The notes: a model not told the origin generated them from the letters alone. Positions 33,111-43,884 are shown, counted from the stretch's first letter. The stretch is DNA of 64,000 nucleotides from an uncultured Pseudomonadales bacterium (GCA_947259995.1 CAMYOK010000006.1:62001-126000), one strand, 5' to 3'. Numbers and translations: made by a program.

Positions 33111-33148
33111 AAAGAGCCAAAGTGGTGCAAACCCTTTGGCTCTTTTTC
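33111..33148. terminator. Bidirectional hairpin terminator
   Basis: Arms AAAGAGCCAAAG and CTTTGGCTCTTT around an 11-nt loop, with T-rich flank on the plus strand. It lies between the small membrane gene and the convergent DUF2970 gene. Confidence 0.9.
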
Positions 33149-33149
33149 G

Positions 33150-33374
33150 TTACGGCAGTACGCTACTGACCACTACAACAAGCGTCAATACAAATAAAAC
33201 GGTAAAGATGATTGCGGCGGCAATAAAGCCTTTTACCGAACCATTGGCAAAATCCCTTTCTTTATTTTTTTTGCTCTGCACCCCAAAACTGGCCTGCATG
33301 ACGCTCAACATCGTCTTCCAAAAGGGCAGTTCTTGCTTTTCCGTGCTGTTCTCATCTTGCTCTTTATCGCTCAT
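33150..33374 (-). CDS. DUF2970 family membrane protein
   Basis: 74 residues. The stretch FWKTMLSVMQASFGVQSKKN followed by KERDF is the DUF2970 signature, and one C-terminal membrane helix (FIAAAIIFTVLFVLTLVVVV) follows. Role unknown. It is 13 bp downstream of metH on the same strand and may share its transcript. Confidence 0.85.
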   Translation of the reverse strand: MSDKEQDENSTEKQELPFWKTMLSVMQASFGVQSKKNKERDFANGSVKGFIAAAIIFTVLFVLTLVVVVSSVLP

Positions 33375-33387
33375 TTTACTGCCCTCA

Positions 33388-36300
33388 CTAAATAATATTA
33401 GGTCTTAACAAGGTTTGGACTTCGTCTAGGCTGACACCCTTGCGCTGGGCAAGTGATTCGACTTGGTCTTGATCGATTTTACCGACAGAGAAATAACGTG
33501 ACTCTGGGTGGGCAAAATAGAAGCCGCTTACGCTCGCCGCAGGGTGCATCGCAAAGCTGTCCGTCAGCTCCATGCCGATGGTGCCGTCGATGCCAAGCAA
33601 TTTAAACAGTGTCACTTTGTCTGAGTGTTCAGGGCATGCCGGGTAGCCTGGGGCAGGGCGGATACCTTGATATTTCTCATTGAGTAAGTCGTCATTACTT
33701 AGATCTTCTTGTTTAGCATAAGACCAGTATTGCGTGCGAACCCGCAGATGCATTAACTCGGCAAAGGCTTCGGCTAGCCGGTCTGCTAAGGCTTTCACCA
33801 TTAAGGCATTGTAGTCGTTATTCTCCGCTTGGTACTTCAGGGCGAGCTCGTCGGCGCCAATGCCCGTGGTCACAGCGAAACCGCCCACATAGTCGCGATA
33901 ATCACTGTCTTTTGGGGCCACATAGTCGGCCAGTGAAAGATTTGGAACCCCCTGGGCCTTAGTGGATTGCTGGCGCAGAAAACTGAAACGAGCGAGTTCG
34001 GCGTTGCGAGTATCGTCTGTAAAGAGTGTCACATCGTTCAAGTTCTCTTGGCCAGCGGGCCAGAAGCCGATGACCGCTTGGGCTTTTAGGCGTTTATTGT
34101 CGATGATGTCCTTGAGCATGGCTTGTGCGTCAGCAAACAAGTCACGGGCAGCCTCACCGACTACCTCATCTTTAAGTATTGCTGGGTATTTGCCGGACAG
34201 GCTCCAGGTAATGAAGAAAGGGGTCCAGTCAATATATGGCACTAGCTCTTCTAACGGGAAGTCCTCAAACACCTTCGTGCCTAGAAATTCGGGCGTTACC
34301 GGTTTGTGCGCCGCCCAGTCAGCCTTATAAGCGTTCTCATTGGCTGACTCAAAGCTAATGATGTTCTTGCGGTGATCGCGATTGGCGTTGCGAGCACGGA
34401 CTGCATCGTATTCGCTGTGTACCTTCGCTTTGAACTCAACACCACCGTCTTCGCTGAGCAAATTACTGACGACCGTCACGCTGCGAGAGGCATCGGGCAC
34501 GTACACTGTGGCATTGTTGCTGTAATTCTCTTCGATCTTCACTGCTGTATGGGCTTTCGAAGTGGTGGCGCCACCGATCAGTAATGGAATGGTGAAGCCT
34601 TGGCGTTGCATCTCTTTAGCCACATGCACCATCTCATCGAGTGATGGTGTGATGAGGCCGCTAAGGCCAATGACATCGACTTTTTCTGCGATAGCGGTCT
34701 GCAGGATCTTCTCGCAAGGCACCATCACGCCAAGATCGATGATGTCGTAGTTGTTACAGGCTAATACCACCGCTACGATGTTCTTGCCGATGTCATGTAC
34801 ATCGCCTTTCACGGTTGCCAGCAATATTTTACCCTTGGCTTTAACAACTTGACCCTTCTTGCTTGCCTCGATATAGGGCAGGAGATAGGCAACAGCTTGC
34901 TTCATCACGCGGGCGCTTTTCACAACCTGAGGAAGAAACATTTTGCCGCTCCCAAATAAGTCGCCGACCACGTTCATGCCGTCCATCAATGGCCCTTCGA
35001 TCACCTCGATTGGCATCGGATAGAGCAGGCGGGCCTCTTCTGTGTCTTGTTCGATATAACGTGTGATGCCTTTGACTAGGGCGTGTGTGATGCGTTCGCG
35101 AACGTCGGCTTCACGCCAGCTAAGGTCTTCATGGCTCTCAGTAGTCGATTCGCCGTTATATTTGGCAGCAATTTCCATCAAACGGTCTGTGCCGTCGGGG
35201 CGACGGTTAAGAACGATGTCTTCGACGCGCTCTTTTAGCTCGGCGGGTATTTGGTCATAGACGGTTAATTGCCCCGCGTTGACGATACCCATCGTTAAGC
35301 CAGCCTTGATAGCGTAGTAGAGGAACACCGAGTGAATCGCCTCGCGCACGCTGTCATTGCCACGGAAGGAGAACGATACATTGCTCACGCCACCGGAGAT
35401 AAGGGCGTGGGGGAGTTCGCGGGTAATGTATTCACAGCTGCCGATAAAATCGACAGCGTAATTATTGTGTTCTTCGATGCCTGTGGCGACAGCGAATATA
35501 TTCGGGTCGAAGATGATGTCCTGGGCAGGGAAGCCAACCTTGTCGACCAATACATCATAGCTGCGCTTACAGATTTCGCACTTTTTCTCTAAAGTGTCAG
35601 CTTGCCCATTTTCGTCAAACGCCATGACGACAATGGCGGCGCCATACTGCATGCACAAGCGTGCTTTTTCGATGAACTCTTCTTCACCTTCCTTCAAACT
35701 GATCGAATTGACGATGCCTTTACCTTGAATGCAGCGCAGACCGGTTTCAAGAATCTCCCACTTAGAGGAGTCGATCATGATCGGTACTCGGCTGATGTCG
35801 GGCTCGGATGCAATCAATCGTAGAAAGTGCGACATGGCAGCATTGGAGTCCAGCATGCCTTCGTCCATGTTGATATCGATGATCTGGGCGCCAGCTTCCA
35901 CTTGTTGTAAAGCAACATCTAGGGCTGTCGCAAAATCGCCTTCGCGAATTAATCTAGCGAAGCGTTTTGAACCGGTAATATTGGTTCGCTCACCCACGTT
36001 AACGAACAAGGAGTCGGGAGTAATATTAAAGGCTTCCAAGCCACTTAAGCGGCAAGCGGGGGGGATATCTGGAATTGCCCGTGGCTTGTGTTGTGCCACA
36101 GCTGCTGCAATGGCACTGATGTGCTTTGGCGTAGTGCCACAACATCCGCCAACGATATTGAGGAAGCCGCTTTTGGCAAATTCTTCAATAATATCAGCCA
36201 TTTCCTCAGCGCTTTGGTCATACTCGCCAAACTCGTTTGGCAGGCCAGCGTTTGGGTGGGCTGAAACGTGTGCACTCGCGATACTCGCGATCTCTTCGAT

Positions 36301-37071
36301 ATGAGGGCGCAATTGCGTGGCCCCTAAAGCACAGTTAAAGCCAATTGAAACGGGCTTGGCATGGGCCACGGAGTTCCAAAATGCTTCTACGGTTTGGCCT
36401 GAAAGAGTACGCCCGCTGGCATCGGTAATCGTGCCTGAAATCATGACAGGAATTTCGGCGCCAATGCGTTTGCCGTGCTCTTGGATAGCAAAAATGGCAG
36501 CTTTCGCATTGAGGGTATCGAATACTGTTTCGATTAATATTAGGTCTGCGCCACCGTCCACTAAGGCTTCGGCACACACGAGATAATTCTCCACCAACTC
36601 ATCGAAGGAAATATTGCGAAACGCTGGGTCATTAACATCCGGTGAGATCGATGCCGTGCGGCTCGTCGGTCCAATGATGCCCGCCACAAAACGCGGCTTG
36701 TCGGCAGTGCTCATCTCATCACAGGCGGCGCGTGCGAGTTTTGCAGCCTCAAAATTGAGTTCGTATGCCAAGGCCTCTAATTTATAGTCCGACTGCGAGA
36801 CAGCGGTAGAGTTAAAGGTGTTGGTCTCGATAATATCGGCACCAGCCAACAAGTATTCTTTATGAATCTTGGTGATAAGGTCGGGACGAGTGAGGGTCAG
36901 TAGATCGTTATTACCGGCAAGATCGTCTGGGTTGTCTTTAAAGCGCTCGCCTCTAAAATCAGTTTCACTCAGTTTTGCATTCTGAATCATGGTGCCCATC
37001 GCGCCATCAAGGACGAGGATACGCTTCTTCAACGCTTGTGAAAGGGATTCTTGGGACTTCAATATTTGCAT
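33388..37071 (-). CDS. metH: Cobalamin-dependent methionine synthase
   Basis: About 1227 residues; ATG at 37071 preferred (GGTGG 8 bp upstream), a GTG at 37083 is possible. Order of domains: homocysteine-binding ([12 protein letters not shown]... GGCCGTTP, about 16-325), methyltetrahydrofolate-binding ([12 protein letters not shown]... from about 360), B12-binding (GDVHDIGKN, axial His, about 755), and the C-terminal AdoMet reactivation domain ([15 protein letters not shown]). It makes methionine from homocysteine. No cobalamin riboswitch was recognised in the 190-bp leader. Confidence 0.97.
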   Translation of the reverse strand: MQILKSQESLSQALKKRILVLDGAMGTMIQNAKLSETDFRGERFKDNPDDLAGNNDLLTLTRPDLITKIHKEYLLAGADIIETNTFNSTAVSQSDYKLEALAYELNFEAAKLARAACDEMSTADKPRFVAGIIGPTSRTASISPDVNDPAFRNISFDELVENYLVCAEALVDGGADLILIETVFDTLNAKAAIFAIQEHGKRIGAEIPVMISGTITDASGRTLSGQTVEAFWNSVAHAKPVSIGFNCALGATQLRPHIEEIASIASAHVSAHPNAGLPNEFGEYDQSAEEMADIIEEFAKSGFLNIVGGCCGTTPKHISAIAAAVAQHKPRAIPDIPPACRLSGLEAFNITPDSLFVNVGERTNITGSKRFARLIREGDFATALDVALQQVEAGAQIIDINMDEGMLDSNAAMSHFLRLIASEPDISRVPIMIDSSKWEILETGLRCIQGKGIVNSISLKEGEEEFIEKARLCMQYGAAIVVMAFDENGQADTLEKKCEICKRSYDVLVDKVGFPAQDIIFDPNIFAVATGIEEHNNYAVDFIGSCEYITRELPHALISGGVSNVSFSFRGNDSVREAIHSVFLYYAIKAGLTMGIVNAGQLTVYDQIPAELKERVEDIVLNRRPDGTDRLMEIAAKYNGESTTESHEDLSWREADVRERITHALVKGITRYIEQDTEEARLLYPMPIEVIEGPLMDGMNVVGDLFGSGKMFLPQVVKSARVMKQAVAYLLPYIEASKKGQVVKAKGKILLATVKGDVHDIGKNIVAVVLACNNYDIIDLGVMVPCEKILQTAIAEKVDVIGLSGLITPSLDEMVHVAKEMQRQGFTIPLLIGGATTSKAHTAVKIEENYSNNATVYVPDASRSVTVVSNLLSEDGGVEFKAKVHSEYDAVRARNANRDHRKNIISFESANENAYKADWAAHKPVTPEFLGTKVFEDFPLEELVPYIDWTPFFITWSLSGKYPAILKDEVVGEAARDLFADAQAMLKDIIDNKRLKAQAVIGFWPAGQENLNDVTLFTDDTRNAELARFSFLRQQSTKAQGVPNLSLADYVAPKDSDYRDYVGGFAVTTGIGADELALKYQAENNDYNALMVKALADRLAEAFAELMHLRVRTQYWSYAKQEDLSNDDLLNEKYQGIRPAPGYPACPEHSDKVTLFKLLGIDGTIGMELTDSFAMHPAASVSGFYFAHPESRYFSVGKIDQDQVESLAQRKGVSLDEVQTLLRPNII

Positions 37072-37258
37072 GATATCAACCACCAGAAAGGGGACCTTGC
37101 CAAAAACCGCGCATTCTAGCAGAACTGTGCCTGTGCGGCATGTGCAAATCTGTGTTGATGCTGGGGCAGGGTAATAACCTAGTAATTTAGTCTAGTATTT
37201 AATTTAAGCAAAACATAGCGTAAACTGCGCCCATCCAATTTAAGAGCTAGGAACCCCT

Positions 37259-37840
37259 ATGATCACGATTACTGAGTCAGCGCAGGAATATCTTGCCGAA
37301 CTTCTCAGCAAACAAGACTGTGAAGGCATTGCCGTACGCATCTTTATTCTCGACGCGGGCACGCCGAAGGCAGAAACCTGCATCTCCTTCTGTCGACCTG
37401 GTGAATCACAAGAAAGCGACGAGCTGCGCACCTATCCAGCCTTTAATGCTTACTTAGAGGCTCGTAGTATTCCGTTTTTGAAAGATGCCACCGTGGATTA
37501 CTCCAAAGATGCGATGGGCGGGCAATTGACGATTAAAGCACCTAATTCACGCCTGCCACAGGTCAATGACGACAGCTCAATCGAGGATCGGGTGAACTAT
37601 GTGCTGTATAACGAGATAAATCCTGGTCTGGCGTCCCACGGCGGAGTGGTCACACTAGAGGAGATTTTCGAAGATAGCGTGGCAATTTTAAAATTTGGCG
37701 GCGGTTGCCAAGGCTGCGGAATGGTTGACGTTACTCTCAAAGAGGGGGTAGAGAAAACTTTGTTAGAGCAGATCCCACAGTTGACTGAAGTCCGTGATAT
37801 CACAGACCACAGCCAAACTGAGAACGCCTATTTCAAATAG
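37259..37840 (+). CDS. nfuA: Fe-S cluster biogenesis protein NfuA
   Basis: 193 residues. A degenerate A-type scaffold half ([16 protein letters not shown]) is joined to an Nfu domain with the cluster-binding C-x-x-C in [15 protein letters not shown] (about 148-162). NfuA carries 4Fe-4S clusters to target enzymes. It is divergent from metH. Confidence 0.96.
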   Translation: MITITESAQEYLAELLSKQDCEGIAVRIFILDAGTPKAETCISFCRPGESQESDELRTYPAFNAYLEARSIPFLKDATVDYSKDAMGGQLTIKAPNSRLPQVNDDSSIEDRVNYVLYNEINPGLASHGGVVTLEEIFEDSVAILKFGGGCQGCGMVDVTLKEGVEKTLLEQIPQLTEVRDITDHSQTENAYFK

Positions 37841-37855
37841 GCCCTCGTGCCGAGG

Positions 37856-38521
37856 TCAATCAGGGTATCGGTCTACGAGCCCTTGATACAGCAGTTCTGG
37901 ATAGCTTGGATCGGTCGCATTCAAGCTATCCATTAACTCTACCAAATGTTCGTTGTCTTCACGCCCATGCCAAAGCTTCTGGTAGCTCCCATCTTTGTAG
38001 CCAAAATCCTGACGGAAGAAATTCAGCACATTTTTACTGACATATTGCCGATACAAAGAATCCCAGTCTAACTGACACTCGTGCATTATCGCCTGAAATA
38101 GGCCGATATCGATGCGTTTCGCCGCAGAGATGCCAATTAAGAGCTCTAGTTTCTCAACGAGGTTGAGAGAGTTTAAAGAGTAATGCGCGCCATCAAACTC
38201 CACTTCGCTGTGGTCTTCGACTGCCGCGACGGCGTTGAGCAAAAAGCGCGCTGCCTGCTCCTGTTGATCTTGCGTGTTGAGCAGAATCTCTGAAAGCACA
38301 AAATGCCAGATATCGATGATCTCCATCTGCAGCTGTGGAAGATCGCACTCCTGTTTTTTCCACCACTTCCAGCCATGATGTTCGATCGCCTCGGCCGCTT
38401 CGATAACGACTGCGCGCAAATAAGGGAAGCGTTTAGAGACCCATAGTGGGTCAACTTTGGCATTCATACGGGATTGCAGAGATAGCATTAATTCGGCTTG
38501 CGTGGCGTGTAAAGAGCTCAT
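37856..38521 (-). CDS. Dimeric (all-alpha) dUTP diphosphatase
   Basis: 221 residues. The helical MazG-related fold is marked by EAAEAIEHHGWKWWKK (E-x-x-E metal ligands, about 38-53) and EIIDIWHFVLSE (E-x-x-D). FFRQDFGYKDGSY follows near the C-terminus. This is the dUTPase_2 family, which replaces the trimeric enzyme in some bacteria and phages. It hydrolyses dUTP to dUMP. The two genes downstream in the minus direction are unrelated. Confidence 0.88.
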   Translation of the reverse strand: MSSLHATQAELMLSLQSRMNAKVDPLWVSKRFPYLRAVVIEAAEAIEHHGWKWWKKQECDLPQLQMEIIDIWHFVLSEILLNTQDQQEQAARFLLNAVAAVEDHSEVEFDGAHYSLNSLNLVEKLELLIGISAAKRIDIGLFQAIMHECQLDWDSLYRQYVSKNVLNFFRQDFGYKDGSYQKLWHGREDNEHLVELMDSLNATDPSYPELLYQGLVDRYPD

Positions 38522-38539
38522 GACTTCCTTCGGGCGGGT

Positions 38540-38767
38540 TTAGCGGAGTTGTTTTTGTAATGCGGCGAGCATGTCTTGGCGACTGCGCAGCATGTCGATG
38601 TATTTTGCATTGAGTGCAGCGACCTTTTGGTCTTTTTGGGATTGCCGCTGCGTAGTTGTTATCCAGTGTTCTATAAGCGCTATTTCTTCGAGCAATTGTG
38701 CTTCCGCCGTCGCTTTAAGCTCGGGGTCAATCACGATGCTTTTAGGTGAATTGCGCTTGTCTTTCAT
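38540..38767 (-). CDS. 75-residue helical hypothetical protein
   Basis: Start at the ATG 38767, since the longer frame has no ribosome site. Mostly Gln/Lys/Glu-rich helix (about 16-75), possibly coiled coil. Not recognised. It lies 18 bp upstream of the dUTPase gene on the same strand, so it may be co-transcribed. Confidence 0.5.
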   Translation of the reverse strand: MKDKRNSPKSIVIDPELKATAEAQLLEEIALIEHWITTTQRQSQKDQKVAALNAKYIDMLRSRQDMLAALQKQLR

Positions 38768-38916
38768 ACTTGATCCGGCAGCATCCCCACGAGTGTAGTG
38801 GTTCTCGGGCAGGCCCAGAGTAAGCCTGTTACGGATCAATTTGGCACAGGCTTATTAGGCGGTCAAGGCGCGCAAGTGCAAATTAAGTGGTTTGCGCATC
38901 ACTAGCAGTTTTCGCA

Positions 38917-39651
38917 CTACTTTAAAGTACTCAGTAATTGCTGCCATTGCCTTGCATGCAATTGGCGCATGTGAGTGTGTGTATTAGGCTCGCCCCAAGC
39001 CTGGATCATCCACTTAATATCAGTTTTGCTCAATAACGGCAGCTGTTCATATCCTAAGTCATTATAGGGTGTGTTCATGTGCGCAAATTCACTGTAGTCG
39101 ACTTTCTTACTAGCACTGGGGCTAAGGGGTTTTACACCCGTGGCTTTGCTGTGAAAAAAACTGGCCAGCGCGGCAAGATGATGGAGCTGCTCGAGCGCTG
39201 CATTAGAGTCTTGCTGTGCTTTTTTTAGCGTCCTGATTTGCGCACGAAGAATGAGGCAACTTTGCTTAAATGCCCCCATTTGCGGCAATGCAGCGCTACA
39301 AGTGCTTAGCGCCGCAGTGAAATCTCCAACCGCTTGCTGCTCTTTACTGACTTCTAGCCATTGGTCGAGGGCGGCAGTGGCTGTTGGATCCGAAGCTTGC
39401 ACAGTGGTGCTAGGGGAGGGCTGCTCCGACGCTGGTATTTTACTCTCTTGGACTGAGGATGGGTTCAGGCCGAGTATTTCCTCGGGATCGCTTAAGTCAT
39501 CCTCATCGGATTCACGAAGCTCCAGGGGTGGCAACGGCACGGTGCGGTCCACCGTTTCGACATTCTCCTTTTGCTGATACTTGTGCAAAGCCCAAATGAT
39601 TAAGATGAGCAAGCCAATTCCAGCGATGATGCTAAGCCCTACAAATAGCAA
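38917..39651 (-). CDS. Membrane-anchored hypothetical protein
   Basis: 244 residues, not recognised. An N-terminal membrane helix (LFVGLSIIAGIGLLILIIWAL) is followed by an acidic linker (about 45-85) and a helical, TPR-like soluble part (about 90-165). The last part is Trp/Leu rich. The layout (anchor, disordered linker, helical domain) suggests an inner-membrane protein with a cytoplasmic or periplasmic interaction domain. Confidence 0.5.
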   Translation of the reverse strand: MLFVGLSIIAGIGLLILIIWALHKYQQKENVETVDRTVPLPPLELRESDEDDLSDPEEILGLNPSSVQESKIPASEQPSPSTTVQASDPTATAALDQWLEVSKEQQAVGDFTAALSTCSAALPQMGAFKQSCLILRAQIRTLKKAQQDSNAALEQLHHLAALASFFHSKATGVKPLSPSASKKVDYSEFAHMNTPYNDLGYEQLPLLSKTDIKWMIQAWGEPNTHTHMRQLHARQWQQLLSTLK

Positions 39652-39964
39652 ATCGTTACTCCGTTGTTCTTAAAAACCTATTAGCGGTGTGCCAATAATG
39701 TTGAATGACAATAGCAATGCGATAGCCGTGTAATTTTAGCAATCAATGAGACTTTGGTCGATTAATGTTTGTTGTTGTTGACACAGGCACCGGCTTATCG
39801 CTTACAATGCCGCCGCGCATGTCACTCAACGGTGATAAGAGCTGAAAGTTCAGAGTCAGAAAACGCTTAATTTTGATTTTTATAAATTAACGCTTGACGA
39901 GAACGGTAAGGGTTCCTAAAATGCGCCGCTTTCTGCAATTAGGTAGAAACATTGTTTGACTCTA
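39652..39964. other. Intergenic region upstream of tRNA-Glu
   Basis: No gene seen. It contains the tRNA promoter described separately and, further up, a second TTGACA/TACAAT pair (39778-39808) with a long 19-bp spacer that is only a weak candidate. Confidence 0.5.
39894..39922 (+). promoter_or_regulatory. Promoter of tRNA-Glu
   Basis: TTGACG (39894-39899), 17-bp spacer, TAAAAT (39917-39922), placing the start about 36 nt before the tRNA. The GCGCCGC after the -10 box resembles a stringent-control discriminator. Confidence 0.7.
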
Positions 39965-40040
<76 letters not shown>

Positions 40041-40045
40041 TATTT

Positions 40046-40076
40046 AAAAGCCCGACTTTTAGTCGGGCTTTTTTTT
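40046..40076 (+). terminator. Terminator after tRNA-Glu
   Basis: Perfect arms AAAAGCCCGACT/AGTCGGGCTTTT with a 3-nt loop and T8. Confidence 0.95.
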
Positions 40077-40210
40077 GCCTGAAATTCCTGTAGCTGGTTG
40101 CTTAAGCTCACTCTCCAATAGCGCCTAGCAAATAGCGTGAACCGCTTCGTTTTGTTATGCTTGCGGCTGTTAAAAATCCTGCCACCTCACCACGCCAAGA
40201 AGTTACTAGT

Positions 40211-41131
40211 ATGACGAGCGCAATTTCGATTTCGGATTTACACAAGACTTATGCCAACGGCTACCAAGCCCTAAAAGGGGTCAACCTCGAAGTAGAGAAG
40301 GGTGATTTCTTTGCGTTGCTCGGTCCTAACGGCGCGGGTAAGTCTACGACCATCGGTGTAATCTCGACCCTAGTTAAACAAAGCTCTGGTAAGGTCTCGG
40401 TGTTTGGCAAAGACGTGGCCACGAACGTCTATGAAACCAAGCTTGATCTGGGGATCGTGCCGCAGGAAGTAAACTTCAGTCTCTTTGAAAAAGTAGGGGA
40501 CATCGTTACCACGCAAGCAGGGTACTACGGGTTGCCGAGAGCACTAGCGCGTGAACGAACTGAAAAGTATTTGAAGAAACTCGGGTTATGGGACAAGCGA
40601 GATAATCGCGCGCGGATGCTCTCAGGAGGCATGAAGCGTCGTTTGATGATTGCACGGGCGCTAGTGCACGAACCGCGCCTGCTCATTCTTGATGAGCCGA
40701 CCGCCGGTGTCGATATCGAGCTGCGACGTTCAATGTGGGAATTCTTACAAGAGCTTAACCGCAACGGTACAACTATCATCTTAACGACACATTATCTCGA
40801 AGAGGCTGAGAGCCTCTGCCGTAATATCGCCATAATCGATGAAGGGCGAATTATCGAGAACACTAGCATGAAAAAACTGCTCAACAAGTTAGATTCGCAG
40901 ACTCTGGTGTTCGACCTGCGTGACGAGTTGCAAGAGCAAAAGTTTGAAGAGCTGGCGATCCCTCGCAGCAAACTTGTTGATGTCCACACCTTCGAAGTGG
41001 ACTTGGGCAAAGATGAGGATATCAATGGTGTGTTTGAGCACTTGCAAGCACATAAAATTGCTGTGAAGGCTATTCGCAACAAATCTAATCGTCTCGAGCA
41101 ACTGTTTTTGAATCGCTTAAATGGCGCCTAG
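40211..41131 (+). CDS. ABC transporter ATP-binding protein, YadG-like
   Basis: 306 residues from the ATG at 40211 (AAGAAG upstream); an earlier ATG at 40157 adds 18 non-family residues. Walker A GPNGAGKST, signature LSGGMKRRL and Walker B LLILDEPTAGVD are present. The subfamily (DNVYETKLDLGIVPQE region and short C-terminal domain) matches E. coli YadG. It pairs with the permease 32 bp downstream to form an exporter of unknown substrate. Confidence 0.93.
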   Translation: MTSAISISDLHKTYANGYQALKGVNLEVEKGDFFALLGPNGAGKSTTIGVISTLVKQSSGKVSVFGKDVATNVYETKLDLGIVPQEVNFSLFEKVGDIVTTQAGYYGLPRALARERTEKYLKKLGLWDKRDNRARMLSGGMKRRLMIARALVHEPRLLILDEPTAGVDIELRRSMWEFLQELNRNGTTIILTTHYLEEAESLCRNIAIIDEGRIIENTSMKKLLNKLDSQTLVFDLRDELQEQKFEELAIPRSKLVDVHTFEVDLGKDEDINGVFEHLQAHKIAVKAIRNKSNRLEQLFLNRLNGA

Positions 41132-41163
41132 CGCTGTCATCATTCATTTTAGGTCCGCACTTT

Positions 41164-41937
41164 ATGCTATCTAATTACAGATTTATCGCATTCGAAACCA
41201 TCTTAATAAAAGAGATAAGGCGCTTTGCCCGTATATGGGTGCAAACACTCGTGCCACCCGCGATAACCATTGGATTATATTTTTTGATTTTTGGTAATCT
41301 CATTGGTCGTCGAATTGGTGAGATGGGTGGCTTCGATTACATGCAGTTCATCGTGCCAGGCTTGATTATGATGGCGGTGATTCAAAACTCCTATGCCAAC
41401 GTCACATCTTCGTTTTTCAGCCAGAAGTTTCAGCGCAGCATCGAAGAGTTGATTGTCTCGCCTGTTCCTAATTACGTCATTCTCATGGGGTTCATTGCCG
41501 GTGGGGTTGCGCGTGGCTTAGCCGTTGGCTTTATTGTGACGCTGATGTCCTTTGTTTTTACCGACTTAACAATTCACAATCTTCCTATCACCATTCTTGT
41601 GGTGCTAATGACTGCTATTGTGTTCTCGCTTGCAGGCTTTCTAAATGCCTTATATGCAAATAGCTTCGATGATATTTCGATTATCCCGACCTTTGTGTTA
41701 ACGCCGTTGATCTATTTGGGCGGCGTCTTTTATTCAATCGATTTGTTGCCCAGCGCTGGCCGTATTGTGTCTTCGTTTAATCCAATTTTTTATATGGTCA
41801 ACACCTTTCGCTACGGGATCTTAGGGTCTTCCGATGTCAATATTTATTGGTCTATTGGCATGCTCTGCGTGTTCGTCGGGATACTCTACACGATTTGTAT
41901 TTACCTATTGAATAAGGGGACTGGGCTGCGTCATTGA
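41164..41937 (+). CDS. ABC-2 type permease, YadH-like
   Basis: 257 residues with six membrane segments and the ABC-2 signature region around PTFVLTPLIYLGGVFYSIDLLP. The N-terminal ETILIKEIRRFARIW motif is shared with YadH. It forms the channel for the YadG-like ATPase. The next gene, queF, begins within or just after its stop. Confidence 0.93.
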   Translation: MLSNYRFIAFETILIKEIRRFARIWVQTLVPPAITIGLYFLIFGNLIGRRIGEMGGFDYMQFIVPGLIMMAVIQNSYANVTSSFFSQKFQRSIEELIVSPVPNYVILMGFIAGGVARGLAVGFIVTLMSFVFTDLTIHNLPITILVVLMTAIVFSLAGFLNALYANSFDDISIIPTFVLTPLIYLGGVFYSIDLLPSAGRIVSSFNPIFYMVNTFRYGILGSSDVNIYWSIGMLCVFVGILYTICIYLLNKGTGLRH

Positions 41938-41957
41938 TCAACGGCCCTGAAAACTCT

Positions 41958-42779
41958 ATGAAAGAAAATCCACTTGGCAAAGCGAGTGAATATCCGTCGC
42001 AATATAGCCCTGAGCTATTGTTTCCGATCGCGCGAAAGACAAATCGAATAGCGCTTGGAATTGCAGGCGATCAACTGCCATTTCGTGGTTACGATCTCTG
42101 GCGCGCCTATGAAGTGTCTTGTGTAGACAATAAAGGCAAGCCCATGGTGGCCACGGCTGAGTTTATCGTGCCGGCGAACTCTGAATTTATTGTCGAGTCT
42201 AAATCCTTAAAGCTGTATTTAAACTCTTTGAATCAAGCGAGGTTTGCCAGTTTAGAGCAATTGCAAAGCACTATTGCGAACGATTTGTCGAACACTGCTG
42301 CGAGCCCAGTGATTGTGCAGCTCTACGATTTACACAGTGATGATGGCTTTGCTATTAGCCGCCCGAGTGGTGTTTGCCTGGATAATCTTGAACTCAGTGT
42401 CGATGCTTATACTCCCGATGCCACTTTGTTGAATTGCTCAGCGAAGGAGATAGTGGAGGAGCAACTTTATTCGGATCTGTTCAAATCGAACTGCCCAGTC
42501 ACCGGTCAACCGGACTGGGGGAGCGCTATCGTTCACTACCGAGGGCCAGCCATCGATCATGCAAGCTTGCTGCGGTACTTGATCTCCTTTCGCCAACACG
42601 AAGGTTTTCATGAAGACTGCACCGAGCATGTGTTTCAAGACATAGTAAAATACTGTCAGCCCGAGAGTTTAAGCGTGGCGATCCACTTTGTCCGCCGGGG
42701 TGGCCTTGAGATAAACCCGGTGCGCAGCACCGCCCCGATAGAACTCGAATTCCCTGCGGATAGGTTTTTACGCCAGTAA
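41958..42779 (+). CDS. queF: NADPH-dependent 7-cyano-7-deazaguanine reductase
   Basis: 273 residues from the ATG at 41958; an upstream TTG at 41934, overlapping the permease stop, would add 8 residues. This is the long bimodular QueF. The active-site Cys lies in SNCPVTGQPDWG and the substrate-binding HEGFHE follows. It reduces preQ0 to preQ1 for queuosine in tRNA. Confidence 0.95.
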   Translation: MKENPLGKASEYPSQYSPELLFPIARKTNRIALGIAGDQLPFRGYDLWRAYEVSCVDNKGKPMVATAEFIVPANSEFIVESKSLKLYLNSLNQARFASLEQLQSTIANDLSNTAASPVIVQLYDLHSDDGFAISRPSGVCLDNLELSVDAYTPDATLLNCSAKEIVEEQLYSDLFKSNCPVTGQPDWGSAIVHYRGPAIDHASLLRYLISFRQHEGFHEDCTEHVFQDIVKYCQPESLSVAIHFVRRGGLEINPVRSTAPIELEFPADRFLRQ

Positions 42780-42859
42780 GGGTTCGGCTTGTAATTGCGT
42801 ATTGGCTGTTATAAAGTGTCGCGCCTTCAAATCGCAGTATACAGGCGTTGTGAAGATAC

Positions 42860-42949
42860 GGTGAGGTGTCCGAGTGGTTGAAGGAGCACGCCTGGAAAGT
42901 GTGTATAGGTTAATCCCTATCGAGGGTTCGAATCCCTCTCTCACCGCCA
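42860..42949 (+). tRNA. tRNA-Ser (anticodon GGA)
   Basis: 90 nt with a long variable arm and encoded CCA. Acceptor GGTGAGG pairs with the 3' strand TCTCACC (one G-T pair), the anticodon loop contains GGA and the T-loop is GGTTCGAATCC. Confidence 0.97.
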
Positions 42950-42985
42950 CTATGCAAAAAATGCCCTAGATGGCATATCCCCCCC

Positions 42986-43012
42986 AAAGCCCGCACATGC
43001 TGGGCTTTTTTT
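42986..43012 (+). terminator. Terminator after tRNA-Ser
   Basis: Arms AAAGCCCGCA and TGCTGGGCTTT (one bulge) followed by T-rich sequence. Confidence 0.85.
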
Positions 43013-43121
43013 ATGCCTACGTCATCCACATTCTGAGTCAGATCGTAAGATTAAGCATACTAAATAGCGTCTGCGTAAACAGGGCGCTAGTGGTGCTTGT
43101 CTAATCGTTTGGAGAGGATGC

Positions 43122-43856
43122 ATGACTGCTAGGCCGATGAATATTGTTGTTATTGGCGCTTCGGGCGCCATTGCAGGTGCCTTTATCAAGCGCTTGGCCG
43201 CCGAAAATCCTGAGGCGAGCATCCATGCGTTTTCGCGGCATCAGGATCAGTCTAAAGCTAGCTACGCGAATGTTTTGTACCTGACCATGCATTACGAGGA
43301 TGAGTCCTCTATCGAGCGCTGTGCGCTTTTGGCATCAGTGCACAGCCCTATTGATTTGCTGCTGGTGAACAATGGAATTTTACATGCAGATCAATTGGAT
43401 CCGGAGAAATCGCTAAAAGACCTATCTGCTGAAAATTTTCAGCGAGTGTTTGCGATCAATACTATCTTGCCGGCCTTAATTGCCAAGCATTTCTTGCCAA
43501 AATTAAACAAGCAAAGCCCCAGTATATTTGCCGCCTTATCGGCACGTGTAGGGAGCATCTCTGATAATCGTCTCGGAGGCTGGTATGCGTATCGAGCCTC
43601 GAAGGCCGCGCTGAATATGATTATTAAAAACGCTGCGATTGAAACGAAAAGAACCAATAAACTCGCCATTATCGTTGGCTTGCACCCTGGCACTGTGGAC
43701 AGTGAGTTATCGAAACCGTTTCAGGGCAATGTGCCGGAAGGTAAACTTTTTTCAGCCGATTATTGCGCAGGACAACTGCTCGGTGTCTTGGCAACACTGA
43801 CGAGTGCAGATAGTGGCAAATGTTTTGCCTGGGATGGTCAAGAGATTCAGCCTTGA
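43122..43856 (+). CDS. Short-chain dehydrogenase/reductase (CsgA-like SDR)
   Basis: 244 residues. Rossmann start NIVVIGASGAIAGAFIKRL (about 7-25), NNGIL motif (LLVNNGILHAD) and active-site S...Y-x-x-x-K (SARVGSISDN... YRASK, Tyr about 162). Similar to the C-factor/CsgA-type SDR group found beside photolyase-like and DCC genes in marine gammaproteobacteria. Substrate unknown. It is directly upstream of a decayed DCC-family gene. Confidence 0.88.
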   Translation: MTARPMNIVVIGASGAIAGAFIKRLAAENPEASIHAFSRHQDQSKASYANVLYLTMHYEDESSIERCALLASVHSPIDLLLVNNGILHADQLDPEKSLKDLSAENFQRVFAINTILPALIAKHFLPKLNKQSPSIFAALSARVGSISDNRLGGWYAYRASKAALNMIIKNAAIETKRTNKLAIIVGLHPGTVDSELSKPFQGNVPEGKLFSADYCAGQLLGVLATLTSADSGKCFAWDGQEIQP

Positions 43857-43884
43857 GCAAGTTTAACTCAGCTAAGAGAGCGTT

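Noticed and set aside
37072-37258. Cobalamin or SAM riboswitch upstream of metH
   Set aside because: No B12-box or other conserved riboswitch core could be recognised in the short leader.
42860-42949. tRNA-Ser as a genomic-island attachment site
   Set aside because: No integrase gene and no duplicate of the tRNA 3' end was found in the window.
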